Assembly (NCBI GenBank): GCA_024403695.1
Contig: JAKSRI010000016.1
Span: 1-61,668 of the forward strand
Length of the DNA stretch: 61,668 nt
Source: Saccharofermentans sp.
GTDB lineage: Bacteria; Bacillota; Clostridia; Saccharofermentanales; Saccharofermentanaceae
Direction: 5' to 3'
Shown piece by piece: positions 52,489 to 61,569 of this stretch. The stretch's first letter is position 1, and each line of letters begins with the position of its first letter. The notes beneath the pieces are model-generated. The model searched no databases. It was not told where the DNA came from and saw only the letters and a program-made list of their open reading frames with translations. A program made the translations under genes and the position numbers.

Positions 52489-53469
52489 TTAATACGATCT
52501 GGAATCGAGAAGCTCATCCGTGATATCAACAGATGTAAAATATCCCTCATCTACATACTGATATCTGTCCACCTTCTCCCCTCTTTCCATGGCGCTGATA
52601 CAGGATTCAACGAGTGGACCCAGCATTGGATTACATTCTATACATACAGAAATTTTTCCCTCACGACAGTATAAAAGAGCCTGCTTTGTCGCATCGAATG
52701 CAATAATCTGAGTGCCACCCTCACCGATTCTATATCCGTATTCACCAAGGGCAATTATGGCACCAAAAGCTTCATTATCATTCTCACAATAAACAACATC
52801 AATCTCCGGCAGCACCTCACAGCCTGCAAGGTATTCCTTCATTACTTCATAAGTCTTAGCCTGAGTAAAATCACCATCCATGGAACATATAATGTTCCAC
52901 TGAGGATTTCCCTCTACTGCTTCAGTCAAAGCCTGTGTTCTTCCGATCTGGGCGGATGAACCCTGTGTGCCCTGTATATGAACAATATTAATTTCCTGAT
53001 CAGCTGGAAATTCATTCTCCATCCATGCCACCGCACGTTCACCTTCAGCATAGAAATTAGCACCAACATGAGCAGTCACGAGACTCTCATCTGAGATATC
53101 CACCATACGGTCAACAATAATTACAGGAATACCGGCATCATAAGCCTCCTGCAAAACTGCATCCCAGCCACTCTCACTAATTGGCATGACAACAATGTAA
53201 TCAACCTTTTCCTGAATATAACGTCTGATAGCCGCGATCTGATTTTCCTGCTGCTGTCTGGCATCATCATAGAGCAGACGATAACCGTTTTTCTCTGTGA
53301 ATACTGCCTGCATAGACTCAGTATTGGCAGCACGCCAGTCAGACTCCGCACCAGTCTGAGACATTCCAATAACAATCAAATCCTCTTCCTGCGTATCAGG
53401 GGCTGCACATCCGGTAAAAATAAATGCAAGGAAGACAAAAACCTCGATTACTGCAATTAACTTTCTCAC
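52489..53469 (-). CDS. Sensor-linked sugar-binding lipoprotein
   Basis: The 326-residue protein has a lipoprotein signal peptide (IFTGC lipobox) and a type I binding-protein fold similar to the transporter's own binding protein. Shared elements include DWRAANTESMQAVF, VDYIVVMP, VHIQGTQGSSAQIGR, and Glu/Asn in YCENDNEAFGA. It is the last gene of the three-gene kinase operon; its start overlaps the kinase stop by four bases. This layout suggests it presents extracellular sugar to the kinase rather than to the transporter. It ends 22 bases from the convergent araR stop. Confidence 0.88.
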   Translation of the reverse strand: MRKLIAVIEVFVFLAFIFTGCAAPDTQEEDLIVIGMSQTGAESDWRAANTESMQAVFTEKNGYRLLYDDARQQQENQIAAIRRYIQEKVDYIVVMPISESGWDAVLQEAYDAGIPVIIVDRMVDISDESLVTAHVGANFYAEGERAVAWMENEFPADQEINIVHIQGTQGSSAQIGRTQALTEAVEGNPQWNIICSMDGDFTQAKTYEVMKEYLAGCEVLPEIDVVYCENDNEAFGAIIALGEYGYRIGEGGTQIIAFDATKQALLYCREGKISVCIECNPMLGPLVESCISAMERGEKVDRYQYVDEGYFTSVDITDELLDSRSY

Positions 53470-54878
53470 TGTGCGTCCTCCTCATCAGGAATATGAACTG
53501 TAATAGTTGTGCCCTCGCCCTCTTTGCTTTCGACATCGAGCCCAGCCTTATCACCAAAGAAAAGGCGAAGTCTCTCATGCACAGTAACGAGACCAAACCC
53601 AACTCGCTCACCGCCATCTATGGCACGGCGAAGCTCCACTAATCTGTCATGAGGAATACCTGCTCCGTCATCGATTATTTTTATTATAATTTCGTCATTA
53701 AAGCGCGCACCCTTAATCTTTATGGTGCCACCGCCACGCTTCTCCTTTAGACCATGATAAAGGGCGTTTTCTACCAGTGGCTGCAGGGTAAGCTTAGGGA
53801 GCATCTTACCAAGTACTTCCTCTTCAATATCAATTGTATAAGTAAGAATATCCCTATAACGCACCTGCTGGATCTGAAGATAGCTTGTTACCTGCTTACG
53901 CTCATCCTCCAGAGAAATTATATCTTTACCGTTACTTAAGGTGTGACGGAAAAAGTCCGAAAGGTCAGAAACCATTTTCTCTGCAGCCTCTGCCTTCTCT
54001 GCCTCGATAAGCCAGATAATCGTATCAAGAGTGTTATAAAGAAAGTGCGGATTAATCTGCGCCTGCAAAAGGGCAAGCTCTGCCTTACGAAGGTTTTCCT
54101 GCTTCTCAGTGGACTCACGCATAAGATTATCCATGCGGTTAACCATCTGCTCCACACCGACACCAAGGTTATACATCTCATTAACATTAGATTCGACAGG
54201 TGCCCTGGCTGTCAGATTACCATTACCAATCTCCAGCATTCTGTCATTAAGCTTCTCTACAGGATCTGTGATAGAACGGCCAAGTATGGCTGTATATCGA
54301 ATAAGATAGACAACAAGAACACCAAAGACAGCGAGGATGATTACCATCTCCACGATGAGTCTTATATATATCTCATTTTTAATAGTATTAAGATGGGATG
54401 CCTCACAGTACAGATACTCATCCATATATTCTTCAATGAGTGACGTAATAACATAGATGTTGTTTTCCAGCTGAATCTTACGCTCATCATAGCTGTTGGT
54501 CTGATCAATTATCTCGATCTGCGTCTCCAGATTCTCGCACAGATTGATTACGCTGTTGATGGCAGTAGAACTGTCCTTATCCTCAGTGCTCTCAGCAAGG
54601 TCCATGGCAAAAGCTTTGGCAGCACGAACTTCATTAAGTGGAAGGCCAGTAGAGAAACGAGACTCGATAACGTAGTAATACATTTTAAGATCGATATCAT
54701 CTTTGAAATCTCTGTTAAAATCCGTGGCTTCGGTAATGTTATGAAGAGCATCATTATATCTGATCTGATAAGAGGAGAGGGTCAGCGTAACAAGCATAAC
54801 AACGGCGACGCTGATAGCAACGAGCGCTAGCAGCAGTCTTCTCATCTGCATAGAAATAGAGAGCTTATCTTTTTTCAT
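53466..54878 (-). CDS. YesM/LytS-type sensor histidine kinase
   Basis: The 470-residue protein has two membrane helices (about 11-33 and 170-192) around an outer helical sensor of about 135 residues. A HAMP-like linker follows, then a His_kinase domain with QAQINPHFLYNTLD (phospho-His near 278) and a C-terminal ATPase with GVG-like GFGLVTVHERL. The small outer region fits contact with a binding protein rather than direct sugar binding. It overlaps the regulator gene by one base (TAATG) and the binding-protein gene by four, forming a tightly coupled sensory operon. Confidence 0.93.
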   Translation of the reverse strand: MKKDKLSISMQMRRLLLALVAISVAVVMLVTLTLSSYQIRYNDALHNITEATDFNRDFKDDIDLKMYYYVIESRFSTGLPLNEVRAAKAFAMDLAESTEDKDSSTAINSVINLCENLETQIEIIDQTNSYDERKIQLENNIYVITSLIEEYMDEYLYCEASHLNTIKNEIYIRLIVEMVIILAVFGVLVVYLIRYTAILGRSITDPVEKLNDRMLEIGNGNLTARAPVESNVNEMYNLGVGVEQMVNRMDNLMRESTEKQENLRKAELALLQAQINPHFLYNTLDTIIWLIEAEKAEAAEKMVSDLSDFFRHTLSNGKDIISLEDERKQVTSYLQIQQVRYRDILTYTIDIEEEVLGKMLPKLTLQPLVENALYHGLKEKRGGGTIKIKGARFNDEIIIKIIDDGAGIPHDRLVELRRAIDGGERVGFGLVTVHERLRLFFGDKAGLDVESKEGEGTTITVHIPDEEDAQ

Positions 54879-56479
54879 TATGACTTACCCTGTATACGAT
54901 AATCACGAGGTGTCATACCCTGTGTCTTCTTAAACAGAGAACTAAAGTAATGCGGATCTTTATAACCGACCTCAGCTGCTATCTCACCTGATTTAAGTTC
55001 AGTTGTTCTTAGAAGCTGCTTCGCACGATTCATACGCTTATTAGTAACATACTCTACGAATGTAACCTTCATCTCCTGACTGAACATAGCAGAAAGATAA
55101 TTAGAACTTACCTCGACTGCACCTGCCACAACATTCAGTGACAAATCTTCATCTGTATAATGGTTGTCGATATAAGCAGTCGCACGTCCGAGAATGTCCA
55201 TGTACTGGTTAACAGATTTATTGGTTCTGATCTTAACTGTCTGAAGCAGAAACTCTGTGAGATAGCGCTTCAATGACTGGGTTGTAACTGTACTCTCCGT
55301 TAAATCAAGACATGAAATCTCCTTAAGGAATGCCTTGTGATCAACTCCCAGAGAAGTAACATAATCCACAGCAGTAAATCTGCAGTTAAGCATCAGATAG
55401 TGACAAAAAGACTGAGATGATGTGGCACCACCAAGACTCAGCAAAAATTCATTTACAAAACTAGGCACCTCTTCAAGAGACGCACTTCTCATAAATGTAA
55501 GCAAAATTTCTGGTCTGAGTCTCGATAAATCAACCTGACTAAGATCAGTAACTGCACCTGTATTTAATAGTTCTCCGGCTGTGCTTTGATTCAGCACGTG
55601 ACAATCGGAGTTAATATAACGAAGCGCCCAGTAAGTAGATATTTCCTTATAACAGTCTGGCAGTGCGCTAAGTCTCTCTACCGGAGTTCCTACAGCGATA
55701 TACCAGTCATCCGAACTGGCCTCATTAGTGCATGTATCCCTTAATTCAGCAACCAGACTCTTAATGGACTGATTTACCTTCTCCGGCTCACCCTTAATAA
55801 GCACAAGATAAGATGTAATATTCCATCTGATAAGAATATATTCAGGATACTTTAATATATAGGAAAGTATCTTCTCTCTTAATTCTTCGTCCTCGTCTGT
55901 AGTCTCATTACTAGGAATTGTGAACATGGCCAGAGAATAACTCGATGCTCTGATATCAATCTCCAACTTGGCTGCATCTTCGTATATTTTCTGAATGGAA
56001 GACTTACCCTCAATAATTCGCTCGATAAACTTATGGTGTGCAAAAAGCTCATATTCCTGAGAATCAACAGTGTACTTTGCTGAGCCCTCATCCTTCGCTT
56101 TTTCTTCCTCAATTTTAATTCTAAGTCCATCCAGAACTTTAACAAGATTCGACTTTGTTACAGGCTTAAGAAGATACTCTGAGACACCCAGCTCTATCGC
56201 CTTCTGCGCATACTCGAAATCATCATATCCGGAAATAATAACAATCTTTATATCAGGAAACTCAGCTCTGACCATGGACGCCAGAGACAGACCATCCATA
56301 AATGGCATCTTGATATCTGTAATTAATACGTCTGGCTTTGTCTTGGCAATTAATGGCAAAGCAACCTCACCGTCAGATGCCTCTCCTGCGAATATATAGC
56401 CACAAGAATTCCAAGGCACGGTATCCCTAAGTGTCTCTCTAATTGTTAATTCATCTTCTACTAAGAATACTTTAAGCAT
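54878..56479 (-). CDS. YesN-type response regulator with AraC DNA-binding domain
   Basis: About 533 residues from ATG 56479, with AAGGA six bases upstream. The receiver domain (1-120) has VEDE and phospho-Asp55 in ITDIKMP, and Lys in LLKPV. A middle region of about 290 residues is typical of this class. The last 100 residues form the double helix-turn-helix of AraC proteins (SSNYLSAMFSQEM, GEIAAEVGYKDPHYFSSLF). It most likely activates the arabinose transport promoter, where TGTCTGG words are repeated. Confidence 0.93.
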   Translation of the reverse strand: MLKVFLVEDELTIRETLRDTVPWNSCGYIFAGEASDGEVALPLIAKTKPDVLITDIKMPFMDGLSLASMVRAEFPDIKIVIISGYDDFEYAQKAIELGVSEYLLKPVTKSNLVKVLDGLRIKIEEEKAKDEGSAKYTVDSQEYELFAHHKFIERIIEGKSSIQKIYEDAAKLEIDIRASSYSLAMFTIPSNETTDEDEELREKILSYILKYPEYILIRWNITSYLVLIKGEPEKVNQSIKSLVAELRDTCTNEASSDDWYIAVGTPVERLSALPDCYKEISTYWALRYINSDCHVLNQSTAGELLNTGAVTDLSQVDLSRLRPEILLTFMRSASLEEVPSFVNEFLLSLGGATSSQSFCHYLMLNCRFTAVDYVTSLGVDHKAFLKEISCLDLTESTVTTQSLKRYLTEFLLQTVKIRTNKSVNQYMDILGRATAYIDNHYTDEDLSLNVVAGAVEVSSNYLSAMFSQEMKVTFVEYVTNKRMNRAKQLLRTTELKSGEIAAEVGYKDPHYFSSLFKKTQGMTPRDYRIQGKS

Positions 56480-56647
56480 TGGCAATCCTTATAAATTTAT
56501 TTGTTTTGCTATAACGCAAAATCATTATAACACGTACAAATGTTATTAGAAATTAATACAAATCAGGATGGAACGGCTGTATTATGGTATTGGATTTGCG
56601 TCAGAAGCAGTTGGCGCACGAAGAAAATTTACCTGGGACTTACGCTG

Positions 56648-57580
56648 ATGAGAATTTATTTCGCGCCACTTGAGGGCATTACCGGATACATTTACCGTAA
56701 AGCTTATGAGGAGCTTTATGGCCACGTGGACAAGTACTTTGCCCCTTTCGTATCCCCTGCCGAGAACTGCGCACTTACGCCAAAGGAGCGCAAGGACCTG
56801 GCGCCTGAGAACAACAAGTGCGGTTACCTTGTCCCACAAATTCTCACCTGTAATTCTGGTTATTTTATCGACGCTGCGAAAGCCATCGGAGAGCTCGGGT
56901 ATAAAGAAGTGAACCTTAACCTCGGCTGCCCATCCGGCACCGTGTGCTCCAAAGGAAAGGGCGCGGGCTTCCTCCCAGAGACGGACAAGCTTAGGTCCTT
57001 CCTGGATGATATCTACGCGTATGGTGACGCCCACGGGGTAAAGATCTCCCTTAAGACCAGACTTGGCTTTTATAACCCGGACGAGTTTTATGACCTGGTC
57101 GAGATTTTCAACCAGTTCCCCGTAAGCGAGCTCATCGTTCACCCACGAATCCGCACCGACTACTACAAGGGGGAGCCACGACAGGAATACTATGCATACG
57201 CTCTCGAGCACGCGAAATGCCCTCTGGTCTACAACGGCAACATCTTCGCCAAGTCTGACTACGACAGTCTGTGCGGGAAGCTTTCTCATGAAGTGGACAC
57301 CATAATGCTGGGACGTGGACTTATAGCTAATCCATCACTTATAAATGAACTCACCACAGGCAATACTGAAGTGGACTATAACAGCTTTTGGAAACTTCAC
57401 GATACGCTTTATAATGAGTACCAAAAGGTCATGGCGCCGGACATTAATGTACTATTCAAAATGAGAGAACTTTGGACTTACTGGCGTTCCTTGTTTGACG
57501 GCGAAGACCGCACCATAAAGCAGTTATTAAAAGCAAAGAAATATGCAGAATACGAGGCTATTCTAAGTAATCTTAGATAA
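56648..57580 (+). CDS. tRNA-dihydrouridine synthase
   Basis: About 310 residues from ATG 56648. The FMN barrel of the Dus family is clear: YFAPLEGITG at the start, NLNLGCPSGTVCSKGKGAGF with the catalytic Cys near 98, SLKTRLG, LIVHPR and VYNGNIFAKSDY. These enzymes reduce uridines in the D-loop of tRNA with NADPH. The reading frame is open upstream to 56540, but the family start is at MRIYFAPLEG; no good Shine-Dalgarno site is seen before it. The transglutaminase paralog B gene follows after six bases. Confidence 0.92.
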   Translation: MRIYFAPLEGITGYIYRKAYEELYGHVDKYFAPFVSPAENCALTPKERKDLAPENNKCGYLVPQILTCNSGYFIDAAKAIGELGYKEVNLNLGCPSGTVCSKGKGAGFLPETDKLRSFLDDIYAYGDAHGVKISLKTRLGFYNPDEFYDLVEIFNQFPVSELIVHPRIRTDYYKGEPRQEYYAYALEHAKCPLVYNGNIFAKSDYDSLCGKLSHEVDTIMLGRGLIANPSLINELTTGNTEVDYNSFWKLHDTLYNEYQKVMAPDINVLFKMRELWTYWRSLFDGEDRTIKQLLKAKKYAEYEAILSNLR

Positions 57581-57586
57581 AGATAT

Positions 57587-59020
57587 ATGGCAGATAAAAA
57601 GAAGAAAATAATAAAGCTTGTTGCAATCATTACTGGGGCCGTACTTGTCGTAGCGGCGGTAGTTCTTGGTGTGCTTTATAGCCGTTATAAGAAATTCCTT
57701 AAGGCGCAAATAGTAAAAGAAGTTACTATCGAGGCGGGTGGTTCATTTGGACTTAGCGACTTTGTTACTGCTGATGCACCAAATGCCTCCTTTGTGACAG
57801 ACATCTCCTCCATTGATACCAGCGTTCCACAGAGCTACGTGCTCGATGTACAGACAGGAAAATACCATGTTAATGTGGTTGAGAAAGTTACCCTGAACAT
57901 CGTGGATACAACAGCTCCAACTGGAACTGCTGTCCCACAGACCATCTACTGGGACATGATTCCTGAAGCCAAGGATGTTGTAACTGATGTTTATGACCTG
58001 TCCCCTGTGGAGATCTCATATGCTGAAGAGATGGGCAGCGAGCTCGATGCTGGAGATCAGAATGTTCCTGTTCGCATCGCTGATATATATGGAAATTCGA
58101 TTATTGTTAACGTGCCATTTACTGTTATTTATGACCCAGAAGCGCCAGTAATTACAGGAACACACGATATTGAAGCTTTTATTGACGATACTATAGTTTT
58201 CAGAGATGGCGTTGTCGTAAAGGATAACTACGATAAGAATCCTGTACTTACCATCGACACTTCCGAAGTGGATCCAACTAAGGAAGGTGTGTACACAGTA
58301 TCTTATATTGCAACTGACGATCACGGCAATACTTCTTCTGTTAGTATAAAACTCACTCTCCGTATCAAGCCAGATAGATACTACGACCCAGAAGAACTCT
58401 ATGTTATGGCGGCTGAATTAATTGATAAACACCACATCGTAAATCACAATATGTCTGATATGCAGAAGACTTTGCACATCGTTAACTGGGTCAGCCACAA
58501 CATGAGATATGTCAGAAGTTCTGACCGTGTGGACTGGACTGCAGGAGCATACGATGGAATGACTACTCTGCGTGGTGACTGCTACAACTACATGGGTGTA
58601 GTTTGTGCCATGCTTGGCGCAGAAGGAATTGAATGTATCTGCGTAGAGCGTTTCCCTGAAGTGCCTTCACCACATTTCTGGAATATCGTTAATATTGATG
58701 GCATGTGGTATCACTGCGATTCTTGTATCGCACCAGACATGAATGTTAAATATCCATTTATTTGTCTGTATACCGACGAGGAGGCCAAGAGATGGAACTA
58801 TAATCTCGATTACAGTAAGCTCCCAGATTACGTAATCTTTGGTACAGAATCTCTCCAGAGAAAGCTGGATTTCACTGGCATTCCACTTAAGGAAACACCA
58901 CCTGAGACTCCTCCACAGACAGATCCTGCACCTAATCCTAATCCAGATCCTAATCCGGCTCCTGCCCCTGAACCAGAGCCAGCTCCACCACCAGAGACAC
59001 CGGTGAATCCTGAAACATAA
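57587..59020 (+). CDS. Membrane-anchored transglutaminase-like protein with Ig-like domains (paralog B)
   Basis: The 477-residue protein has the same architecture as the protein of 41178-42494. One N-terminal helix (about 8-30) is followed by DUF5011/cadherin-like sandwiches (DGVVVKDNYDKNP, YTVSYIATDDHGNTSS). The transglutaminase-like core has Cys in RGDCYNY near 330, His in PHFWN near 362 and Asp in HCDSC near 375. It adds a C-terminal tail of about 40 residues rich in Pro, Glu and Asn, a likely extended wall-spanning or interaction segment. It starts six bases after the Dus gene, so it probably shares its transcript although no functional link is evident. Confidence 0.85.
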   Translation: MADKKKKIIKLVAIITGAVLVVAAVVLGVLYSRYKKFLKAQIVKEVTIEAGGSFGLSDFVTADAPNASFVTDISSIDTSVPQSYVLDVQTGKYHVNVVEKVTLNIVDTTAPTGTAVPQTIYWDMIPEAKDVVTDVYDLSPVEISYAEEMGSELDAGDQNVPVRIADIYGNSIIVNVPFTVIYDPEAPVITGTHDIEAFIDDTIVFRDGVVVKDNYDKNPVLTIDTSEVDPTKEGVYTVSYIATDDHGNTSSVSIKLTLRIKPDRYYDPEELYVMAAELIDKHHIVNHNMSDMQKTLHIVNWVSHNMRYVRSSDRVDWTAGAYDGMTTLRGDCYNYMGVVCAMLGAEGIECICVERFPEVPSPHFWNIVNIDGMWYHCDSCIAPDMNVKYPFICLYTDEEAKRWNYNLDYSKLPDYVIFGTESLQRKLDFTGIPLKETPPETPPQTDPAPNPNPDPNPAPAPEPEPAPPPETPVNPET

Positions 59021-59025
59021 TGTAT

Positions 59026-59571
59026 TTATGACTCTTCTATTCTCTGATTAGTTATATCAACGATATGTTTAATGAGATCTATTAATAGTTTTATTCCATA
59101 TATAATGGAAACGATGATAATACCAATTCCTGCGAAGATTCCAATATTCCCCAGGACAGATCCGTCTTTTACAAATCCTTCGACTCCCGATTTCTGCGGA
59201 TCATCAGGATTATATCTAATGTTCAGCTGCTGTCCTACAGAATATCGATCTCTAATCTTAGGAGATATGTGGTGATATGAAATATATTTCAGACCATTGG
59301 CCTCGAATTCAATCTCGACAACTAGCCCTTCAAAATTCTTAGGACCGTTATCCTCATTATATTTGTGCTTCACGTATTCATCGTAGGTATCAATAGCTAT
59401 AACTTCACCTGGTGCTGTGCTGGTATAATCCTGTCCGTGATTAAAAATCGTGGAATGCTCGAGACCCCAGATATTAACAAATATTCCTATGATTATTCCT
59501 AGAGAAACAAGAGGATAAGACATAAGAGATCTTATGCCAGATCCGCTTCCCTCACCTCTGTCATAATCCAT
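59026..59571 (-). CDS. DUF3592-like membrane protein
   Basis: The 181-residue protein has two hydrophobic helices (about 18-38 and 140-165). Between them is an extracytoplasmic domain with the DUF3592 signature (SVGQQLNIRYNPDDPQKSG). Function unknown. GGGGGGCG lies before the ATG. It ends five bases from the convergent transglutaminase gene. It resembles in type, but not closely in sequence, the protein of 17490-18077. Confidence 0.7.
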   Translation of the reverse strand: MDYDRGEGSGSGIRSLMSYPLVSLGIIIGIFVNIWGLEHSTIFNHGQDYTSTAPGEVIAIDTYDEYVKHKYNEDNGPKNFEGLVVEIEFEANGLKYISYHHISPKIRDRYSVGQQLNIRYNPDDPQKSGVEGFVKDGSVLGNIGIFAGIGIIIVSIIYGIKLLIDLIKHIVDITNQRIEES

Positions 59572-59671
59572 AAATACGCCCCCCCTTCGACCTGTAAATC
59601 ATGGTTCTATTATATCTCATACTTATCGACTATAATATGTATGGATATTTTTTTGGAAAAGGGATATGACA

Positions 59672-60319
59672 ATGAACAAAAAACTACTTACTTCAGCATT
59701 AGCTACTGCTATGCTTATGTCTTTCTGCGCTTGTTCAAAGCAGGAAACAGCAGAAACAACTGGTACTACCACAGAAGAAACAACTGCAGCCACTACACAG
59801 TCCGAGCCAGTTCCTGAGACAACTGCCGAGACTACAAAGGCAGAGATAGTAATTCCTGATATTGATCTGGAAAGCTTATCCACCTTTACAGTTACTTCGG
59901 AGGATTTGCACGACGGCGTATGGGATGACGTTATTTCAAATACTTCTGCCGGTGAGAACAAATCACCTGAGTTATCCTGGGATACAATCGATGGAGCCTC
60001 AATGTATGTGGTCTATATGATCGATACATCTGCTGGTAACTGGATGCATCTTAAGGCGACTGATATCACCACCCCTTATATCGAAGGCGGAAGCCTTAAC
60101 AGTCTGAGCTACGTGGGACCTTATCCTCCTTCAGGAACTCACGACTATGTTGTCTACGTATTTGCCCTTAAGAGCAATCCAATAGCGGTAAAGGGATTAC
60201 TTGATATTAATAATACGTCCTTAACAGATATTTTCTCATCTCTGGACGTAAGCGAGGCTGGCGAAAGCGGTAACATCATCTCCTACGGAGTGCTAACGGG
60301 AACATATTCAGCTAAGTAA
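59672..60319 (+). CDS. PEBP (YbhB/YbcL)-like lipoprotein
   Basis: About 215 residues from ATG 59672, with AAAGGG eight bases upstream; an ATG two codons earlier is too close. The lipobox (FCAC) sits near residue 22, followed by a long Thr/Glu-rich linker (about 25-60). The folded domain shows the phosphatidylethanolamine-binding protein pattern: SPELSWDTIDGAS, MIDTSAGNWMH and YVGPYPPSGTHDYVVYVFAL. PEBP-like proteins bind phosphate- or anion-bearing ligands; bacterial roles are poorly known. It stands alone and ends in a strong terminator. Confidence 0.82.
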   Translation: MNKKLLTSALATAMLMSFCACSKQETAETTGTTTEETTAATTQSEPVPETTAETTKAEIVIPDIDLESLSTFTVTSEDLHDGVWDDVISNTSAGENKSPELSWDTIDGASMYVVYMIDTSAGNWMHLKATDITTPYIEGGSLNSLSYVGPYPPSGTHDYVVYVFALKSNPIAVKGLLDINNTSLTDIFSSLDVSEAGESGNIISYGVLTGTYSAK

Positions 60320-60328
60320 ACAAAAGAG

Positions 60329-60368
60329 CCTCTCTGGATTCTACTTCTGATCCAGGGAGGTTCTTCTT
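60329..60368 (+). terminator. Intrinsic terminator of the PEBP-like gene
   Basis: CCTCTCTGGAT (60329-60339) pairs with ATCCAGGGAGG (60350-60360) with one wobble pair, followed by TTCTTCTTT, shortly after the stop at 60319. Confidence 0.75.
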
Positions 60369-60392
60369 TGTCTTAATCTTTATCTTAATCAA

Positions 60393-60737
60393 TTAATTTA
60401 CTTTGTACTGTTTCTCTAGGCTACGGTGTCTCATAACCATGAATGGCAACGGAATGATAACTCCCCCCATCATAAATACCATTTCCAATACTTCAGATGG
60501 CGCTATATATCCCAGCCAGAAACCCAGCTCAATGCATATTCCGTAAACTATCCATATCATGCCGTGTTTCTTATTCCACTGTATTACATCTGATATTTCT
60601 TCTTTTCTTGGCGGGTCAATAACGTTATAAAAACCTACAGGATTTTCTTTCTTAGTTATCTGACACAGACCAATAGTAACCATTATAAGAGCTACAAATG
60701 TTATGATAACTAATCCCATTATCATGGCTGCATTCAT
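60393..60737 (-). CDS. Hypothetical small membrane protein, 114 residues
   Basis: I do not recognise it with confidence. It has three hydrophobic helices (about 5-27, 60-80 and 83-102) and a short soluble loop (NPVGFYNVIDPPRKEEISDV) of the sort seen in small SdpI- or DUF3784-like proteins. It follows the MerR-type regulator by 23 bases on the same strand, so the two are probably co-transcribed. Confidence 0.6.
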   Translation of the reverse strand: MNAAMIMGLVIITFVALIMVTIGLCQITKKENPVGFYNVIDPPRKEEISDVIQWNKKHGMIWIVYGICIELGFWLGYIAPSEVLEMVFMMGGVIIPLPFMVMRHRSLEKQYKVN

Positions 60738-60760
60738 ATCGTCACCAAGCCTTTCTCTAA

Positions 60761-61501
60761 TTAATCCTCAGAATTATTCTCACAATAAATCTGAATCGCA
60801 TTATCCACAAATACAGCAGTTCCTTCGCCACCACATTCATCAATATTTCTAGTAAAATCACCACCACCTGAATACATTTTACCTAATCCTGATAATATCT
60901 TATTATTACAGTTATAGAAATTTTCTGTAATGTACTCCTGTATTCTCTTAACAAGATTCTGAGCCTCAGGTGATGCTGAATCCTTATCCTTTATCTCACC
61001 AGCTTCCTTGAAAAGCAGCATAAATCTATCTGCTAAGATTTTCTCATCATCCTCAGTACGATTTTTCTGCTTTTCCTGCATCTGCTCATACTCTGGTGTA
61101 TTACCATATAATTCCTTGGCCTGTCTGGAATACTCATCGAGCTTACTTCTGTCGAAAGCCTTAAAATCCATATGCTTTACTCCTAACATTTTTATTCCAA
61201 GTGCAAAGTTCATCAGGTTCTCTATATGTTCCTTTTTTAACTTAAGCAATTCGATTTGTTGCTCCAGAGCTTTGCTTCTGTCAAAATCAGGACTATTAAT
61301 TATTTTCTTGATGTCCTTCAAAGGAAACTCCAACTCACGAAACAGTAAGATGTGCTGAAGGCGTTCCAGCTCTGTATCGTCATACAGTCTGTAACCAGCA
61401 TCGGTATATCCCGTCGGATGCAAAAGACCAATCTGATCGTAATATTGAAGAGTGCGTATACTCACTCCAGCAAGCTTACTCACCTCATGTACTGTCATCA
61501 T
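60761..61501 (-). CDS. MerR-family regulator with TipA-like sensor domain
   Basis: About 246 residues from ATG 61501, with AAAGGAGG upstream at good spacing. The N-terminal MerR helix-turn-helix (VHEVSKLAGVSIRTLQYYDQIGL, cut short here) and the wing GYRLYDDTELERLQ are followed by the dimer coil. A C-terminal TipAS-like domain (about 120-246) ends DNAIQIYCENN. TipA proteins bind multidrug or thiopeptide ligands and twist their promoter to activate it. The 19-base spacer promoter just upstream fits self-activation. It is followed by the small membrane protein gene. Confidence 0.88.
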   Translation of the reverse strand: MMTVHEVSKLAGVSIRTLQYYDQIGLLHPTGYTDAGYRLYDDTELERLQHILLFRELEFPLKDIKKIINSPDFDRSKALEQQIELLKLKKEHIENLMNFALGIKMLGVKHMDFKAFDRSKLDEYSRQAKELYGNTPEYEQMQEKQKNRTEDDEKILADRFMLLFKEAGEIKDKDSASPEAQNLVKRIQEYITENFYNCNNKILSGLGKMYSGGGDFTRNIDECGGEGTAVFVDNAIQIYCENNSED

Positions 61502-61531
61502 TTTTGTTTCCTCCTTTAACCTGGTAGCCAC

Positions 61532-61562
61532 AATATAAACTATCACGTAACGTTAGGGTCAA
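61532..61562 (-). promoter_or_regulatory. MerR-type promoter with 19-base spacer
   Basis: Leftward, TTGACC (61562-61557) and TATATT (61537-61532) are separated by 19 bases holding the dyad CTAACGTTACGTGATAG. Over-long spacers with an inner dyad are the hallmark of promoters activated by MerR-family proteins. Confidence 0.75.
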
Positions 61563-61569
61563 GTCAAAT

